In this document: positions 25,962 to 34,242 of the stretch, in pieces | Layout of the letters: every line of letters starts with the position of its first letter | How positions within the stretch are numbered: position 1 is the stretch's first letter | NCBI RefSeq assembly: GCF_051257895.1 | Contig: NZ_CP194331.1 | Span: 1,612,001-1,676,000, forward strand | Reading direction: 5' to 3' | DNA length: 64,000 nucleotides | Source of the DNA: Gallionella straubiae | Lineage (GTDB): Bacteria > Pseudomonadota > Gammaproteobacteria > Burkholderiales > Gallionellaceae | Program-made: the position numbers and the translations under genes | The notes under the pieces: generated by a model | Told to the model about the DNA's origin: nothing | Database searches by the model: none | The model's input: the letters and a program-made list of their open reading frames with translations, nothing else

Positions 25962-27182
25962 TTACCCGACCGCTTGACCCATCTTGAAGATCGGCAGATA
26001 CATCGCAACCACCATGCCGCCGATCAGCGTACCGAGCACCACCATGATGACCGGTTCCATGAGACTGGACAGAGCCTCTACCGCGTCGTCCACTTCGGCC
26101 TCGTAAAAATCGGCCACCTTGCTCAGCATCGCATCCAGCGAGCCGGCTTCCTCGCCGATCGACACCATCTGCAGCACCATGCTCGGGAACACTTCGGTGT
26201 TCTGCATGGCCACGGTCAGGCTGTTACCGGTGGTGACCTCGCGCTGGATATATTTCGTGGCGTCGAAATACACCGCATTGCCCGCCGCGCCCGCCACCGA
26301 ATCGAAGGCTTCGACCAGGGGCACGCCGGCCGCGAACATGGTGGAGAGCGTGCGGCTCCAGCGTGCGATGCTGGCCTTGCGGATCAACTCGCCGAAAATA
26401 GGCAGCTTCAGCATCATCCGATCCATGGCGTCTTGCATTTTTTTGCTGCGTTTCCAGAAGTAGAAAAAAGCGTAGAAGCCGCCGCCAATGCCACCAAAGA
26501 TCGCCCACCACCATGTCACGAAGAAATCCGAGATACTCATGACCACCAACGTCGGTGCCGGCAAATCGGCGCCAAAGCTGGAAAACAGTTCCTTGAACGC
26601 GGGAATCACGAAGATCATGATCACGGCGGTGATAACGAAGGCAATGACGATGATGGAAACCGGATAGAACAGCGCGGATTTGATCTTGCTCTTGATGGCC
26701 TGGATCTTTTCCTTGTAGGTCGCCAGCCGGTCCAGCAGGGTGTCCAGAATACCCGCCGCCTCGCCCGCACCGATGAGGTTGCAATACAGTTCGTCAAAAT
26801 ACAGCGGATATTTCTTGAAGGCCTGCTGCAGGCTGCTGCCGGTTTCCACGTCGGTCTTGATATCGAACAGCAGCTTCGCCACGGAAGGGTTGCTATGCCC
26901 CTTGCCGACGATGTCGAATGCCTGCAGCAGCGGCACGCCGGATTTCATCATGGTGGCAAGCTGGCGGGTGAACAGCGAGATGTCCTTCTCCGTGACCCTC
27001 TGGGTGCTGGCGCGCAGCTTTTTCACCTTCGAGACATTGATGCCCTGGCGGCGCAAATGGGCAGATACAGTGGCCTCGCCGGGCGCGCGCATCTCGCCCT
27101 TGACCAGCTTGCCGTTCTTATCCTTGCCTTCCCATACATAGGAATATTCTTTTGCCTTTCCTGCCTTCGGTGCTACAGCCAT
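25962..27182 (-). CDS. pilC: Type IV pilus inner-membrane platform protein PilC
   Basis: A 406-residue protein with two T2SSF domains (about 70-195 and 275-398) and three membrane helices. Typical stretches: FTRQLATMMKSGVPLLQAFDI and RWSRTLSTMFAAGVPLVEAFD, the paired cytoplasmic repeats. PilC anchors the PilB/PilT motors under the pilus. The pilB gene usually just upstream of pilC is not in the window; a CorC gene stands there instead. Confidence 0.96.
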   Translation of the reverse strand: MAVAPKAGKAKEYSYVWEGKDKNGKLVKGEMRAPGEATVSAHLRRQGINVSKVKKLRASTQRVTEKDISLFTRQLATMMKSGVPLLQAFDIVGKGHSNPSVAKLLFDIKTDVETGSSLQQAFKKYPLYFDELYCNLIGAGEAAGILDTLLDRLATYKEKIQAIKSKIKSALFYPVSIIVIAFVITAVIMIFVIPAFKELFSSFGADLPAPTLVVMSISDFFVTWWWAIFGGIGGGFYAFFYFWKRSKKMQDAMDRMMLKLPIFGELIRKASIARWSRTLSTMFAAGVPLVEAFDSVAGAAGNAVYFDATKYIQREVTTGNSLTVAMQNTEVFPSMVLQMVSIGEEAGSLDAMLSKVADFYEAEVDDAVEALSSLMEPVIMVVLGTLIGGMVVAMYLPIFKMGQAVG

Positions 27183-27275
27183 AGCGACTCCCTTGGGTCA
27201 TCCCCTAACGTTGGCGGGCATGATGCCGAGCTTTGCGTCTATTGTAAAGCAGCCGGGGCGATTTACGGAGCAGGC

Positions 27276-28553
27276 CTACTGCCTGTCCGCCTGCACCGGG
27301 AAAATGCGCACTACCTTCACGATACGGTCCTGCGTCTGGATGATCTCGATCGGATAGCCCGCGATCTTCAGGCTGACGCCGGCCTCGGGGATATCCTCAA
27401 GATGCTCGAGGATCAGGCCGTTCAGCGTTTTCGCGCTGTCCAGCGGCAGATGCAGCCCCAGCTTGCGGTTCAATTCGCGCAGGCTGCTGCTGCCCTCCAG
27501 CAGGAAGCTGCCGTCCTCCTGGCGCAGGAACTTGCCGCTTTGTGCGGGGGATTGGGTGGTGAATTCGCCGACGATTTCCTCGAGGATATTTTCCAGCGTC
27601 ACCAGGCCGAGCAGTTCGCCGTATTCGTCCACCACCAGCCCGAGCCGCGCATGGCGCTCCTGGAACTGCTGCAACTGCTTGAGCAGCGGCGTATCGGAGG
27701 GGATGAAATAGGGTTCATTGAGAATTTCGCGCAGTTGCGCCACATCCAGCGCCGCTTCCTGCAACAGGGCCGGCACACGCTTGAGGTGCAGGATACCGAT
27801 GATGTTGCTGGGCGTATCGGCATAGACCGGCAGCAGGGTGTGGTGGCAGGTGATGATCTGCTGGCGCAAGTCTTCCGCGCCGGCATTGATGTCCAGCGCC
27901 TCGATCTGGTTGCGCGGCACCATCACGTCGTTCACAGTGATGCGCTCCAGGTCGACCAGGTTCAGCAACATCTTCTGGTGCTTGCGTGGCAGAAAATGCC
28001 CGGCCTCCAGCACCAACCCGCGCAATTCCTCCAGCGTTATTTTTTGCTTGCTCTGATCTGTTTCTATCTTGATGCGCAACATCCACAGTATGCCCTTTAC
28101 CAGGGCGGTTGCCACCGAAACGACCGGATGGAACAGGGTGATGAGCGGCGCAAGCAGGTAGCTGGAAGGCAGGGCGATACGTTCCGGATGGCTGGCAGCA
28201 ATGACTTTCGGCATGATCTCGCTGAATACCAGCAGCACGAAGGTGATAGCCAGCGTTCCCAGCAGCAGGGTCAGTTCGTCGGCGCCGAACAGCCGCATGA
28301 TGACCACATTGGTCACCGCCGCCGCAGCCACGTTCAAGAGAGTATTGCCGAACAGGATGGAACCGAGCAGCTTGTCCACCTTGGCGAGCAGGCGGGAGGT
28401 CAGCTTCGCGCTCTTGTTTCCCTTGCGCACCAGGTTGTTCAGGCGATAGCGGTTGATCGCCATCATCGAGGTTTCCGCAGCGGAAAACCAGGCGCCGAAG
28501 ATTATCAGCAACAACAACGCGCCGAGCAGCGCGTCTAGGGAAATGTCATCCAA
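27276..28553 (-). CDS. CNNM/CorC family transporter with CBS pair
   Basis: A 425-residue membrane protein: DUF21/CNNM transmembrane domain (about 1-190), two CBS domains (about 206-320) with VNDVMVPRNQIEALD and LGLVVDEYGELLGLVTLENILEEIVGE, and the C-terminal CorC_HlyC domain. Relatives move Mg2+ or Co2+ or modulate such transport, with the CBS pair sensing adenylates. The substrate here is not shown. Confidence 0.9.
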   Translation of the reverse strand: MDDISLDALLGALLLLIIFGAWFSAAETSMMAINRYRLNNLVRKGNKSAKLTSRLLAKVDKLLGSILFGNTLLNVAAAAVTNVVIMRLFGADELTLLLGTLAITFVLLVFSEIMPKVIAASHPERIALPSSYLLAPLITLFHPVVSVATALVKGILWMLRIKIETDQSKQKITLEELRGLVLEAGHFLPRKHQKMLLNLVDLERITVNDVMVPRNQIEALDINAGAEDLRQQIITCHHTLLPVYADTPSNIIGILHLKRVPALLQEAALDVAQLREILNEPYFIPSDTPLLKQLQQFQERHARLGLVVDEYGELLGLVTLENILEEIVGEFTTQSPAQSGKFLRQEDGSFLLEGSSSLRELNRKLGLHLPLDSAKTLNGLILEHLEDIPEAGVSLKIAGYPIEIIQTQDRIVKVVRIFPVQADRQ

Positions 28554-28625
28554 GGTGAAGTTTCAGCGGTATTTGATGGCAGGAATAGTGTGCGAGAGGC
28601 TAACGGGTGTCAAGCGGCGCAAGGA

Positions 28626-29459
28626 TTAAGAATTGCTTTTCTCGTTTGTCTCCTCTCCCGCTGGCGGGAGAGGATTGAGGTGAGGGTGACGTGTGCTGTA
28701 ACGCATCAGCACGATCCCGGCGACCACCATCGGCAGGCTCAGCCACTGACCCATGCTCATGCCGAGCGACAGCAGGCCGAGAAAATCATCCGGCTCGCGC
28801 GTGAATTCGGCGATGAAACGGAAACTGCCATAGCCGATGAGAAACAGGCCGGATACCGTGCCGGTGGGGCGCGGCTTGCGCGCATACAGCCAGAGCAAGG
28901 CGAACAGCAGCAAACCTTCCAGCGCGAACTCGTAAAGCTGCGAAGGATGGCGCGGCAGATTGTCCACTCTGGGGAAAACCATCGCCCAGGGCACATCGGC
29001 GGGACGCCCCCAGAGCTCGCCGTTGATGAAGTTGCCGAGCCGCCCGAAGGCCAGGCCCGGCGGCACCAGCGGGGCGATGAAGTCGGTCAGTTGCAGCCAG
29101 CGCAGATTGTGCTTGCGTGCGAACCATGCCATCGCAATCAGCACGCCGAGAAAGCCGCCGTGGAACGACATGCCGCCCTGCCACACCGCGAGGATTTCCA
29201 GCGGGTGGGCAAGGTAATACGAGGCCTTGTAGAACAGCACATAGCCCAGCCGTCCGCCGAGGATCACGCCGAGCACGCCGTAGAACAGCAGATCGTCGAG
29301 CAGTTTGGCATTGATCTGCGGATGATTCAGCATCGCGATGCGCTTGCGCCCCAGCCAGAGGAAGGTCATGAACCCGGCGAGGTACATCAGCCCGTACCAG
29401 TGGATGGCGAGTGGGCCGAGTTGTACGGCGACGGGATCGAACTGCGGATGAACGAGCAT
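28626..29459 (-). CDS. lgt: Prolipoprotein diacylglyceryl transferase
   Basis: A 277-residue polytopic enzyme adding diacylglycerol to the lipobox Cys of prelipoproteins. The signature GRLGNFINGELWGRPAD is present, plus the HGGFLGVL motif and seven hydrophobic segments. The last about 15 residues (RHPHLNPLPPAGEE...) are not Lgt-like: they are the translation of an interspersed CTCTCCC hairpin that has become the 3' end of the gene. Substrates in the window include the two LYGC lipoprotein cytochromes. Confidence 0.95.
   Translation of the reverse strand: MLVHPQFDPVAVQLGPLAIHWYGLMYLAGFMTFLWLGRKRIAMLNHPQINAKLLDDLLFYGVLGVILGGRLGYVLFYKASYYLAHPLEILAVWQGGMSFHGGFLGVLIAMAWFARKHNLRWLQLTDFIAPLVPPGLAFGRLGNFINGELWGRPADVPWAMVFPRVDNLPRHPSQLYEFALEGLLLFALLWLYARKPRPTGTVSGLFLIGYGSFRFIAEFTREPDDFLGLLSLGMSMGQWLSLPMVVAGIVLMRYSTRHPHLNPLPPAGEETNEKSNS
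28652..28673. repeat. CCCTCTCCC-type interspersed hairpin, copy 3, inside lgt
   Basis: CCTCTCCCGC (28652-28661) pairs with GCGGGAGAGG (28664-28673) around a two-base gap, followed by GGTGAGGGTG. The repeat forms the coding end of lgt. Confidence 0.65.
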
Positions 29460-29523
29460 GGTCGAATCGGGTAAAATTAACGGCCCAATTATACGTGCGC
29501 TTTAACTACAACAAGGAAACAAC

Positions 29524-31371
29524 ATGCCCGCTTACCGTTCACGCACCTCCACCCACGGCCGCAACATGGCCGGCGCGCGCGCCCTGTGGCGCGCCACCGG
29601 CATGACCGAAGGCGACTTCGGCAAGCCGATCATCGCCATCGCCAACTCGTTCACCCAGTTCGTGCCGGGCCATGTGCACCTCAAGGACATGGGGCAACTG
29701 GTGGCGCGCGAGATCGAGAAGGCGGGCGGCATCGCCAAGGAATTCAACACCATCGCGGTGGATGACGGCATTGCGATGGGGCACGCCGGGATGCTGTATT
29801 CTCTGCCGAGCCGCGAGCTGATCGCCGATTCGGTGGAATATATGGTCAACGCGCACTGCGCCGATGCGCTGGTGTGCATCTCCAACTGCGACAAGATCAC
29901 GCCGGGCATGCTGATGGCCGCGATGCGCCTGAACATCCCGGTGGTGTTCGTCTCGGGCGGACCGATGGAGGCGGGCAAGGTCAGCTGGCAGGGCAAGGTC
30001 ATCGGGCTGGACCTGGTCGATGCGATGGTCGCCGCGGCAGACGACAGGGTCAGCGCGGCGGAATGCGAGGCCATTGAGCGCTCGGCCTGCCCGACCTGCG
30101 GCTCCTGCTCCGGCATGTTCACCGCGAATTCGATGAACTGCCTGGCCGAGGCGCTGGGCCTCGCGCTGCCCGGCAACGGCACAATGGTCGCGACGCACGC
30201 CGAGCGCAAGGAGCTGTTTTTGCGCGCCGGACGCCTGATCGTCGAATTGTGCCGGCGCTACTACGATGAAGACGATGCGGCGGTGCTGCCGCGCTCCATC
30301 GCGACCTTCGAGGCGTTCGAGAACGCGATGACGCTGGATATCGCCATGGGCGGCTCGACCAACACCGTGCTGCACCTTCTGGCGATCGCGCGCGAGGCCG
30401 AGGTGAACTTCACCATGCGCGACATGGATCGTCTGTCGCGCCATGTGCCGACCCTGTGCAAGGTCGCGCCCTCCTCCGAATACCATATGGAAGACGTGCA
30501 CCGCGCCGGCGGCATCCCGGCGATCCTCGGCGAGCTGGATCGCGCCGGCCTGCTGCACGCCGGTACCGGGACGATCCACAGCCCGACCCTGCGCGATGCG
30601 CTCAGGCACTGGGACATCGTGCAGACCACGGCCGAACCGGTAAAGAAATTTTTCCGCGCCGCGCCCGGCGGGATCGTCACCACCCTCGCCTTCTCGCAGT
30701 CCATGCTCTACCCGGAACTCGACGCCGACCGCGCCGGCGGCTGCATCCGCGACAAGGCGCATGCCTATTCGCAGGACGGCGGACTGGCGGTGCTGCACGG
30801 CAACATCGCGCTGGACGGCTGCATCGTGAAGACCGCCGGCGTCGACGAAAGCATCCTGAAATTCACCGGGCGTGCGCGAGTATTCGAAAGCCAGGACGAC
30901 GCGGTGGCGAGTATCCTCGCCAACAAGATCGTGGCGGGCGACGTGGTGGTGATCCGCTACGAAGGTCCGAAGGGCGGGCCAGGGATGCAGGAAATGCTCT
31001 ACCCAACCAGCTACCTGAAGTCGAAGGAACTGGGTACGGTATGCGCGCTGCTCACCGACGGGCGCTTCTCCGGCGGCACCTCGGGCCTCTCCATCGGCCA
31101 TGTTTCGCCCGAGGCCGCGCGCGGCGGCGCGATCGGTCTCGTGGAGGAAGGGGACACCATCGAGATCGACATTCCTCAGCGCAGCATCCAGCTGGCAATT
31201 TCCGATGCGGAGATGCAGCGCCGCCACGCCGCGATGGAGGCGAAAGGCGGCAAGGCCTGGCAGCCCGTCAGCCGTGAACGCCACGTATCTGCGGCACTGC
31301 GCGCCTACGCCGCCATGACCACTTCGGCCGACAAAGGCGCGGTACGCGATGTAACGCAGGTGGAAAAATGA
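29524..31371 (+). CDS. ilvD: Dihydroxy-acid dehydratase
   Basis: A 615-residue Fe-S dehydratase of valine, leucine and isoleucine synthesis. Cluster cysteines are in CISNCDKITPGMLMAAM and SACPTCGSCSGMFTANSMN; the C-terminal LTDGRFSGGTSGLSIGHVSPEA is typical. Start ATG follows AAGGAAAC. The last codons (MTTSADKGAVRDVTQVEK) are repeated 141 bases further on as a small separate frame. Confidence 0.97.
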   Translation: MPAYRSRTSTHGRNMAGARALWRATGMTEGDFGKPIIAIANSFTQFVPGHVHLKDMGQLVAREIEKAGGIAKEFNTIAVDDGIAMGHAGMLYSLPSRELIADSVEYMVNAHCADALVCISNCDKITPGMLMAAMRLNIPVVFVSGGPMEAGKVSWQGKVIGLDLVDAMVAAADDRVSAAECEAIERSACPTCGSCSGMFTANSMNCLAEALGLALPGNGTMVATHAERKELFLRAGRLIVELCRRYYDEDDAAVLPRSIATFEAFENAMTLDIAMGGSTNTVLHLLAIAREAEVNFTMRDMDRLSRHVPTLCKVAPSSEYHMEDVHRAGGIPAILGELDRAGLLHAGTGTIHSPTLRDALRHWDIVQTTAEPVKKFFRAAPGGIVTTLAFSQSMLYPELDADRAGGCIRDKAHAYSQDGGLAVLHGNIALDGCIVKTAGVDESILKFTGRARVFESQDDAVASILANKIVAGDVVVIRYEGPKGGPGMQEMLYPTSYLKSKELGTVCALLTDGRFSGGTSGLSIGHVSPEAARGGAIGLVEEGDTIEIDIPQRSIQLAISDAEMQRRHAAMEAKGGKAWQPVSRERHVSAALRAYAAMTTSADKGAVRDVTQVEK

Positions 31372-31454
31372 AGCGTGTGGCGGCTGACGCTGCTACCGGG
31401 TCGCATCTCCACTTGCGTGGAGCCTCTGCTCCGCCGTCCGCAGGTCAACGCCTT

Positions 31455-31514
31455 ATGACCACTTCGGCCGACAAGGGCGCGGTGCGCGACGTGTCGCAGG
31501 TCGAAGGGAAATAG
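31455..31514 (+). pseudogene. Duplicated 3' tail of ilvD
   Basis: A 19-codon frame from ATG to TAG reads MTTSADKGAVRDVSQVEGK, nearly the same as the last 18 residues of ilvD. It has no clear ribosome site and is separated from ilvD by about 80 bases of unrelated sequence. Best read as a duplicated gene end, not a functional gene. Confidence 0.6.
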
Positions 31515-31516
31515 CC

Positions 31517-32425
31517 GTGACCGCATCGCAGTCGTTGAATACGCAATTCGGCATTCCCGGACAACTGAGTTTCCGTGACGACGCCAGCGGGCTGGTCATC
31601 GCCGAAATCGGCAACCCACAGGCAACCGCCTCGCTGTGCCTGCAGGGTGCGCACCTGATGACCTGGCAGCCCCGGAGCCAGGCCGCGCCGGTGATCTGGC
31701 TGTCGCGCGACGCCAGGCTGGCGCCCGGCAAGTCGATCCGCGGCGGCGTCCCGGTCTGCTGGCCGTGGTTCGGCGTGCATGCCGACCCCGGTTTCCCCGC
31801 GCACGGCTACGCGCGCACCGTGCCCTGGCAAGTGATCGAATCCGGCACTGAGCCGGATGGCGCGACGCGCCTGACGCTACGCCTGATCGAGAGCGAAAAA
31901 ACCCGGGCACAGTGGCCGCACGCGGCGCGGCTCGAACTGACCGTCAGCGTCGGCGAGACACTCCGCATGGAGCTGTCCACCGAAAACACAGGGGAGTCGG
32001 ATTTCGTGATCGGCGAAGCGTTGCATGCCTATTTCCGCATCGGCGACATCGGCGCAGCGCGCGTGACCGGACTGGCCGGCGGCGATTACTGGGACAAGGT
32101 GGGCGGCTCGACGCTCAAAAAACAAGATGGCATAATCCGGTTCGAGGGAGAGACCGACCGCGTGTACATCAACACTGCCGCGGGGTGCGCGATCGAGGAC
32201 GACCGGCTGAAGCGGCGCATCCTTATCGCCAAATCCGGCAGCCTTTCCACCGTAGTGTGGACCCCGTGGACAGCCAAGGCCGAAAGGATGGGCGACTTGG
32301 GGCAGCCGGACGGCTGGCGCGAGATGCTGTGCGTGGAATCGGCCAATGCCATCGACAATGTGGTGCATGTCGCGGCGGGAACCGGGCATACCCTGATCGT
32401 CGAATACCGCGCCGAATCGTTGTAG
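31517..32425 (+). CDS. D-hexose-6-phosphate mutarotase (YeaD-like aldose epimerase)
   Basis: A 302-residue galactose-mutarotase-fold protein. Signatures of the YeaD/YMR099c group: GAHLMTWQP, SIRGGVPVCWPWFG, FPAHGYARTVPWQV, EALHAYFRIGDI, and WTPWTAKAERMGDL. It interconverts alpha and beta anomers of glucose 6-phosphate. It opens with GTG 31517, with AAGGGA about 10 bases upstream and the duplicated ilvD tail ending just before it. Confidence 0.9.
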   Translation: MTASQSLNTQFGIPGQLSFRDDASGLVIAEIGNPQATASLCLQGAHLMTWQPRSQAAPVIWLSRDARLAPGKSIRGGVPVCWPWFGVHADPGFPAHGYARTVPWQVIESGTEPDGATRLTLRLIESEKTRAQWPHAARLELTVSVGETLRMELSTENTGESDFVIGEALHAYFRIGDIGAARVTGLAGGDYWDKVGGSTLKKQDGIIRFEGETDRVYINTAAGCAIEDDRLKRRILIAKSGSLSTVVWTPWTAKAERMGDLGQPDGWREMLCVESANAIDNVVHVAAGTGHTLIVEYRAESL

Positions 32426-32469
32426 ATATTTTTTAATTGTTTGATCAGAAAATCTGGACAGGGAAAATC

Positions 32470-32814
32470 ATGCGTATTCGAAATATCTTGCTGGCATCGC
32501 TGTTGATTGTACTGTACGGTTGCCAGCCGGAAGTACCCAAGGAACATGCCGCCAAGTCTGACCAATGGCTGCTGGCGGACAAGACCGGTTGCTTCATGTG
32601 CCATAAAACCGGCAAGAATCTGCTTGGCCCGGCATGGGAGAATGTATCCGAGCGCTATAGAAACAACCCGGATGCCGAGGCCCACCTGATGAACAAGATC
32701 CTGAACGGCGGTGCTGGCGCGTGGAGCAGCCGCGACATGCCCGCCTACGATGAAAGCCTGCTTACCACGCCAAATCGCAAGATTCTGGTCAAATACATCC
32801 TGTCGCTGAGATAA
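32470..32814 (+). CDS. Lipoprotein class I c-type cytochrome
   Basis: A 114-residue monoheme cytochrome with signal sequence ending in the lipobox LYGC (Cys18), so it should be membrane-anchored. The haem motif is CFMCH (41-45) with LLGPAW after it; a candidate distal Met is in SSRDMPAY. It ends ILVKYILSLR. It is clearly related to the 61042 cytochrome, which has the same LYGCQPE start and ILSLK end. It probably carries electrons at the outer face of the inner membrane or on the outer membrane. Confidence 0.92.
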   Translation: MRIRNILLASLLIVLYGCQPEVPKEHAAKSDQWLLADKTGCFMCHKTGKNLLGPAWENVSERYRNNPDAEAHLMNKILNGGAGAWSSRDMPAYDESLLTTPNRKILVKYILSLR

Positions 32815-32906
32815 GGCGGAGCGTATACAACTCCGAGAAGCCGTTCAGCCCGAACGGCGAGCGGACCAAGATAAGCGGGCATGGCGCTCGCCATGCCCGC
32901 CAAGCA

Positions 32907-33716
32907 CTACGGTAGCGTCCTCGCGAGGCGGAAGCCGATGGTGCCGAAACGGTAATCGGATTCGCTTCCGCCGCGCTTGGCCGCGGTCTGGGCGTAGCTC
33001 CAGCCGCCGCCACGGGGCACGCGCAACAGGCTGTCTCCTTGCCACGCGCTGCCGTCCGCGGGGGCATCCTTGTAGCTGTCGTGGTAGACGTCCTCCACCC
33101 ATTCCCACACGTTGCCGCTCATGTCGTACAGCCCCCAGGCATTCGGCTGCCTGGTTGCGACCGGGTTGGTCGCCTTGCCGCTGTTGCCCGCCGGTTTCGC
33201 CAGCCCGCCATACCAGCCAACGCTGTCCAGATTGTCGCCGCCGCAGTATTGCTGCTGCGCGCCCGCACGGCAGGCGTACTCCCACTCCGCTTCACTAGGC
33301 AGGCGGTATTTTTTCCCGGTCTTGGCGTTGAACTTCTCGAGGAAGGTCTGGATATCGTCCCAGCTCACCTGCTCCACCGGGCAATTGTCGCCGCAGGTGG
33401 CGAACTTGCTGGGGTTGTTGCCCATGATGGCCTTCCACAGGCCTTGCGTGACTTCGGTCTTGCCTATCGCAAAGGCATAGCCGATGGTGACGCGGTGCAC
33501 GGGCTTTTCGTTATCGTCTCCGCTATTCGACCCCATGTCGAAGCTCCCCGCCGGGATCGCCACCATCTCGGGGCAATCGGCGCAGTCCTTGAAAACCTTG
33601 CCAGCCGGCATGCTGGCGCCGCCTTTTTCTTTCGCAGCCGGCTTGCGCTCGTCTTTCGCGTGAGCCTGAAGCGAGATGAATGCCAGTACCATCAAGATAA
33701 TTCTAAACACCTTCAC
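32907..33716 (-). CDS. SUMF1/formylglycine-generating-enzyme-fold exported protein
   Basis: A 269-residue protein with a signal peptide (VKVFRIILMVLAFISLQAHA) and a full SUMF1 domain: MVAIPAGSFDMGSNSGDDNE, YRLPSEAEWEYACRAG, NAWGLYDMSGNVWEWVED, RVPRGGGWSYA, RFGTIGFRLART. SUMF1 folds include sulfatase activators, ergothioneine-type oxygenases and binding proteins; no sulfatase is nearby, so the role is open. Start GTG 33716 is preferred, with AGGAGA six bases upstream. It converges on the lipoprotein cytochrome gene. Confidence 0.88.
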   Translation of the reverse strand: MKVFRIILMVLAFISLQAHAKDERKPAAKEKGGASMPAGKVFKDCADCPEMVAIPAGSFDMGSNSGDDNEKPVHRVTIGYAFAIGKTEVTQGLWKAIMGNNPSKFATCGDNCPVEQVSWDDIQTFLEKFNAKTGKKYRLPSEAEWEYACRAGAQQQYCGGDNLDSVGWYGGLAKPAGNSGKATNPVATRQPNAWGLYDMSGNVWEWVEDVYHDSYKDAPADGSAWQGDSLLRVPRGGGWSYAQTAAKRGGSESDYRFGTIGFRLARTLP

Positions 33717-33938
33717 TTTATTCTCCTGTGAGTCAATATTGCAGCTTCGCAGCATCGTTAGGTTGGATTGGATTCCTCGACAAGCCTGATGTAACCGTTT
33801 CGGTTCCGTATCGCCATTACGCCCGTTGAGCTGGTTTTTTATTTTCCGGCCTGATTGCGAAATTTTACTACAGCCGGCGGCCTCATCGAAATAGCCTCAT
33901 GCACTTCAACATGAAGGCGGATGCAGAACACCCGGGAA

Positions 33939-34079
33939 CTACAGGTCGGAATCCGCCATGCGTTTCTTGAAGGCAGTCCACAAATCCCGCAAAAAACAAT
34001 AGCTGTAATAGATGGCAAAACCAAGAAACGCTCCCAGCATGAGCGTCCAATACCACATTTCAAGAATATTGTTGATCAT
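33939..34079 (-). CDS. 46-residue single-helix membrane protein
   Basis: A short frame with AGGACGA upstream, encoding MINNILEMWYWTLMLGAFLG and on to KKRMADSDL. One clear hydrophobic helix (about residues 8-30) is followed by a basic cytoplasmic-type tail. It resembles small accessory subunits of respiratory or transport complexes in form only; no family is recognised. It lies downstream of hemG on the same strand. Confidence 0.55.
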   Translation of the reverse strand: MINNILEMWYWTLMLGAFLGFAIYYSYCFLRDLWTAFKKRMADSDL

Positions 34080-34242
34080 TCGTCCTGCCCCCCGGGGTGA
34101 GTGAGCGCAATTGTAACGCAGGGACTGAATCTGAACGGATATTGCATTTCAACATCCTTCCGCCCCTCCGCTGCTTTGCTGCTGACTATCGAGTGCGCGC
34201 CCATTTTTTTAGATTCCCATCCAAACGCAGTATACCCATCGC

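Noticed and set aside
25974..28538. An 854-codon open frame opposite pilC and the CorC gene
   Set aside because: It spans two well-supported genes and their gap, and has the low-complexity composition of a shadow frame.
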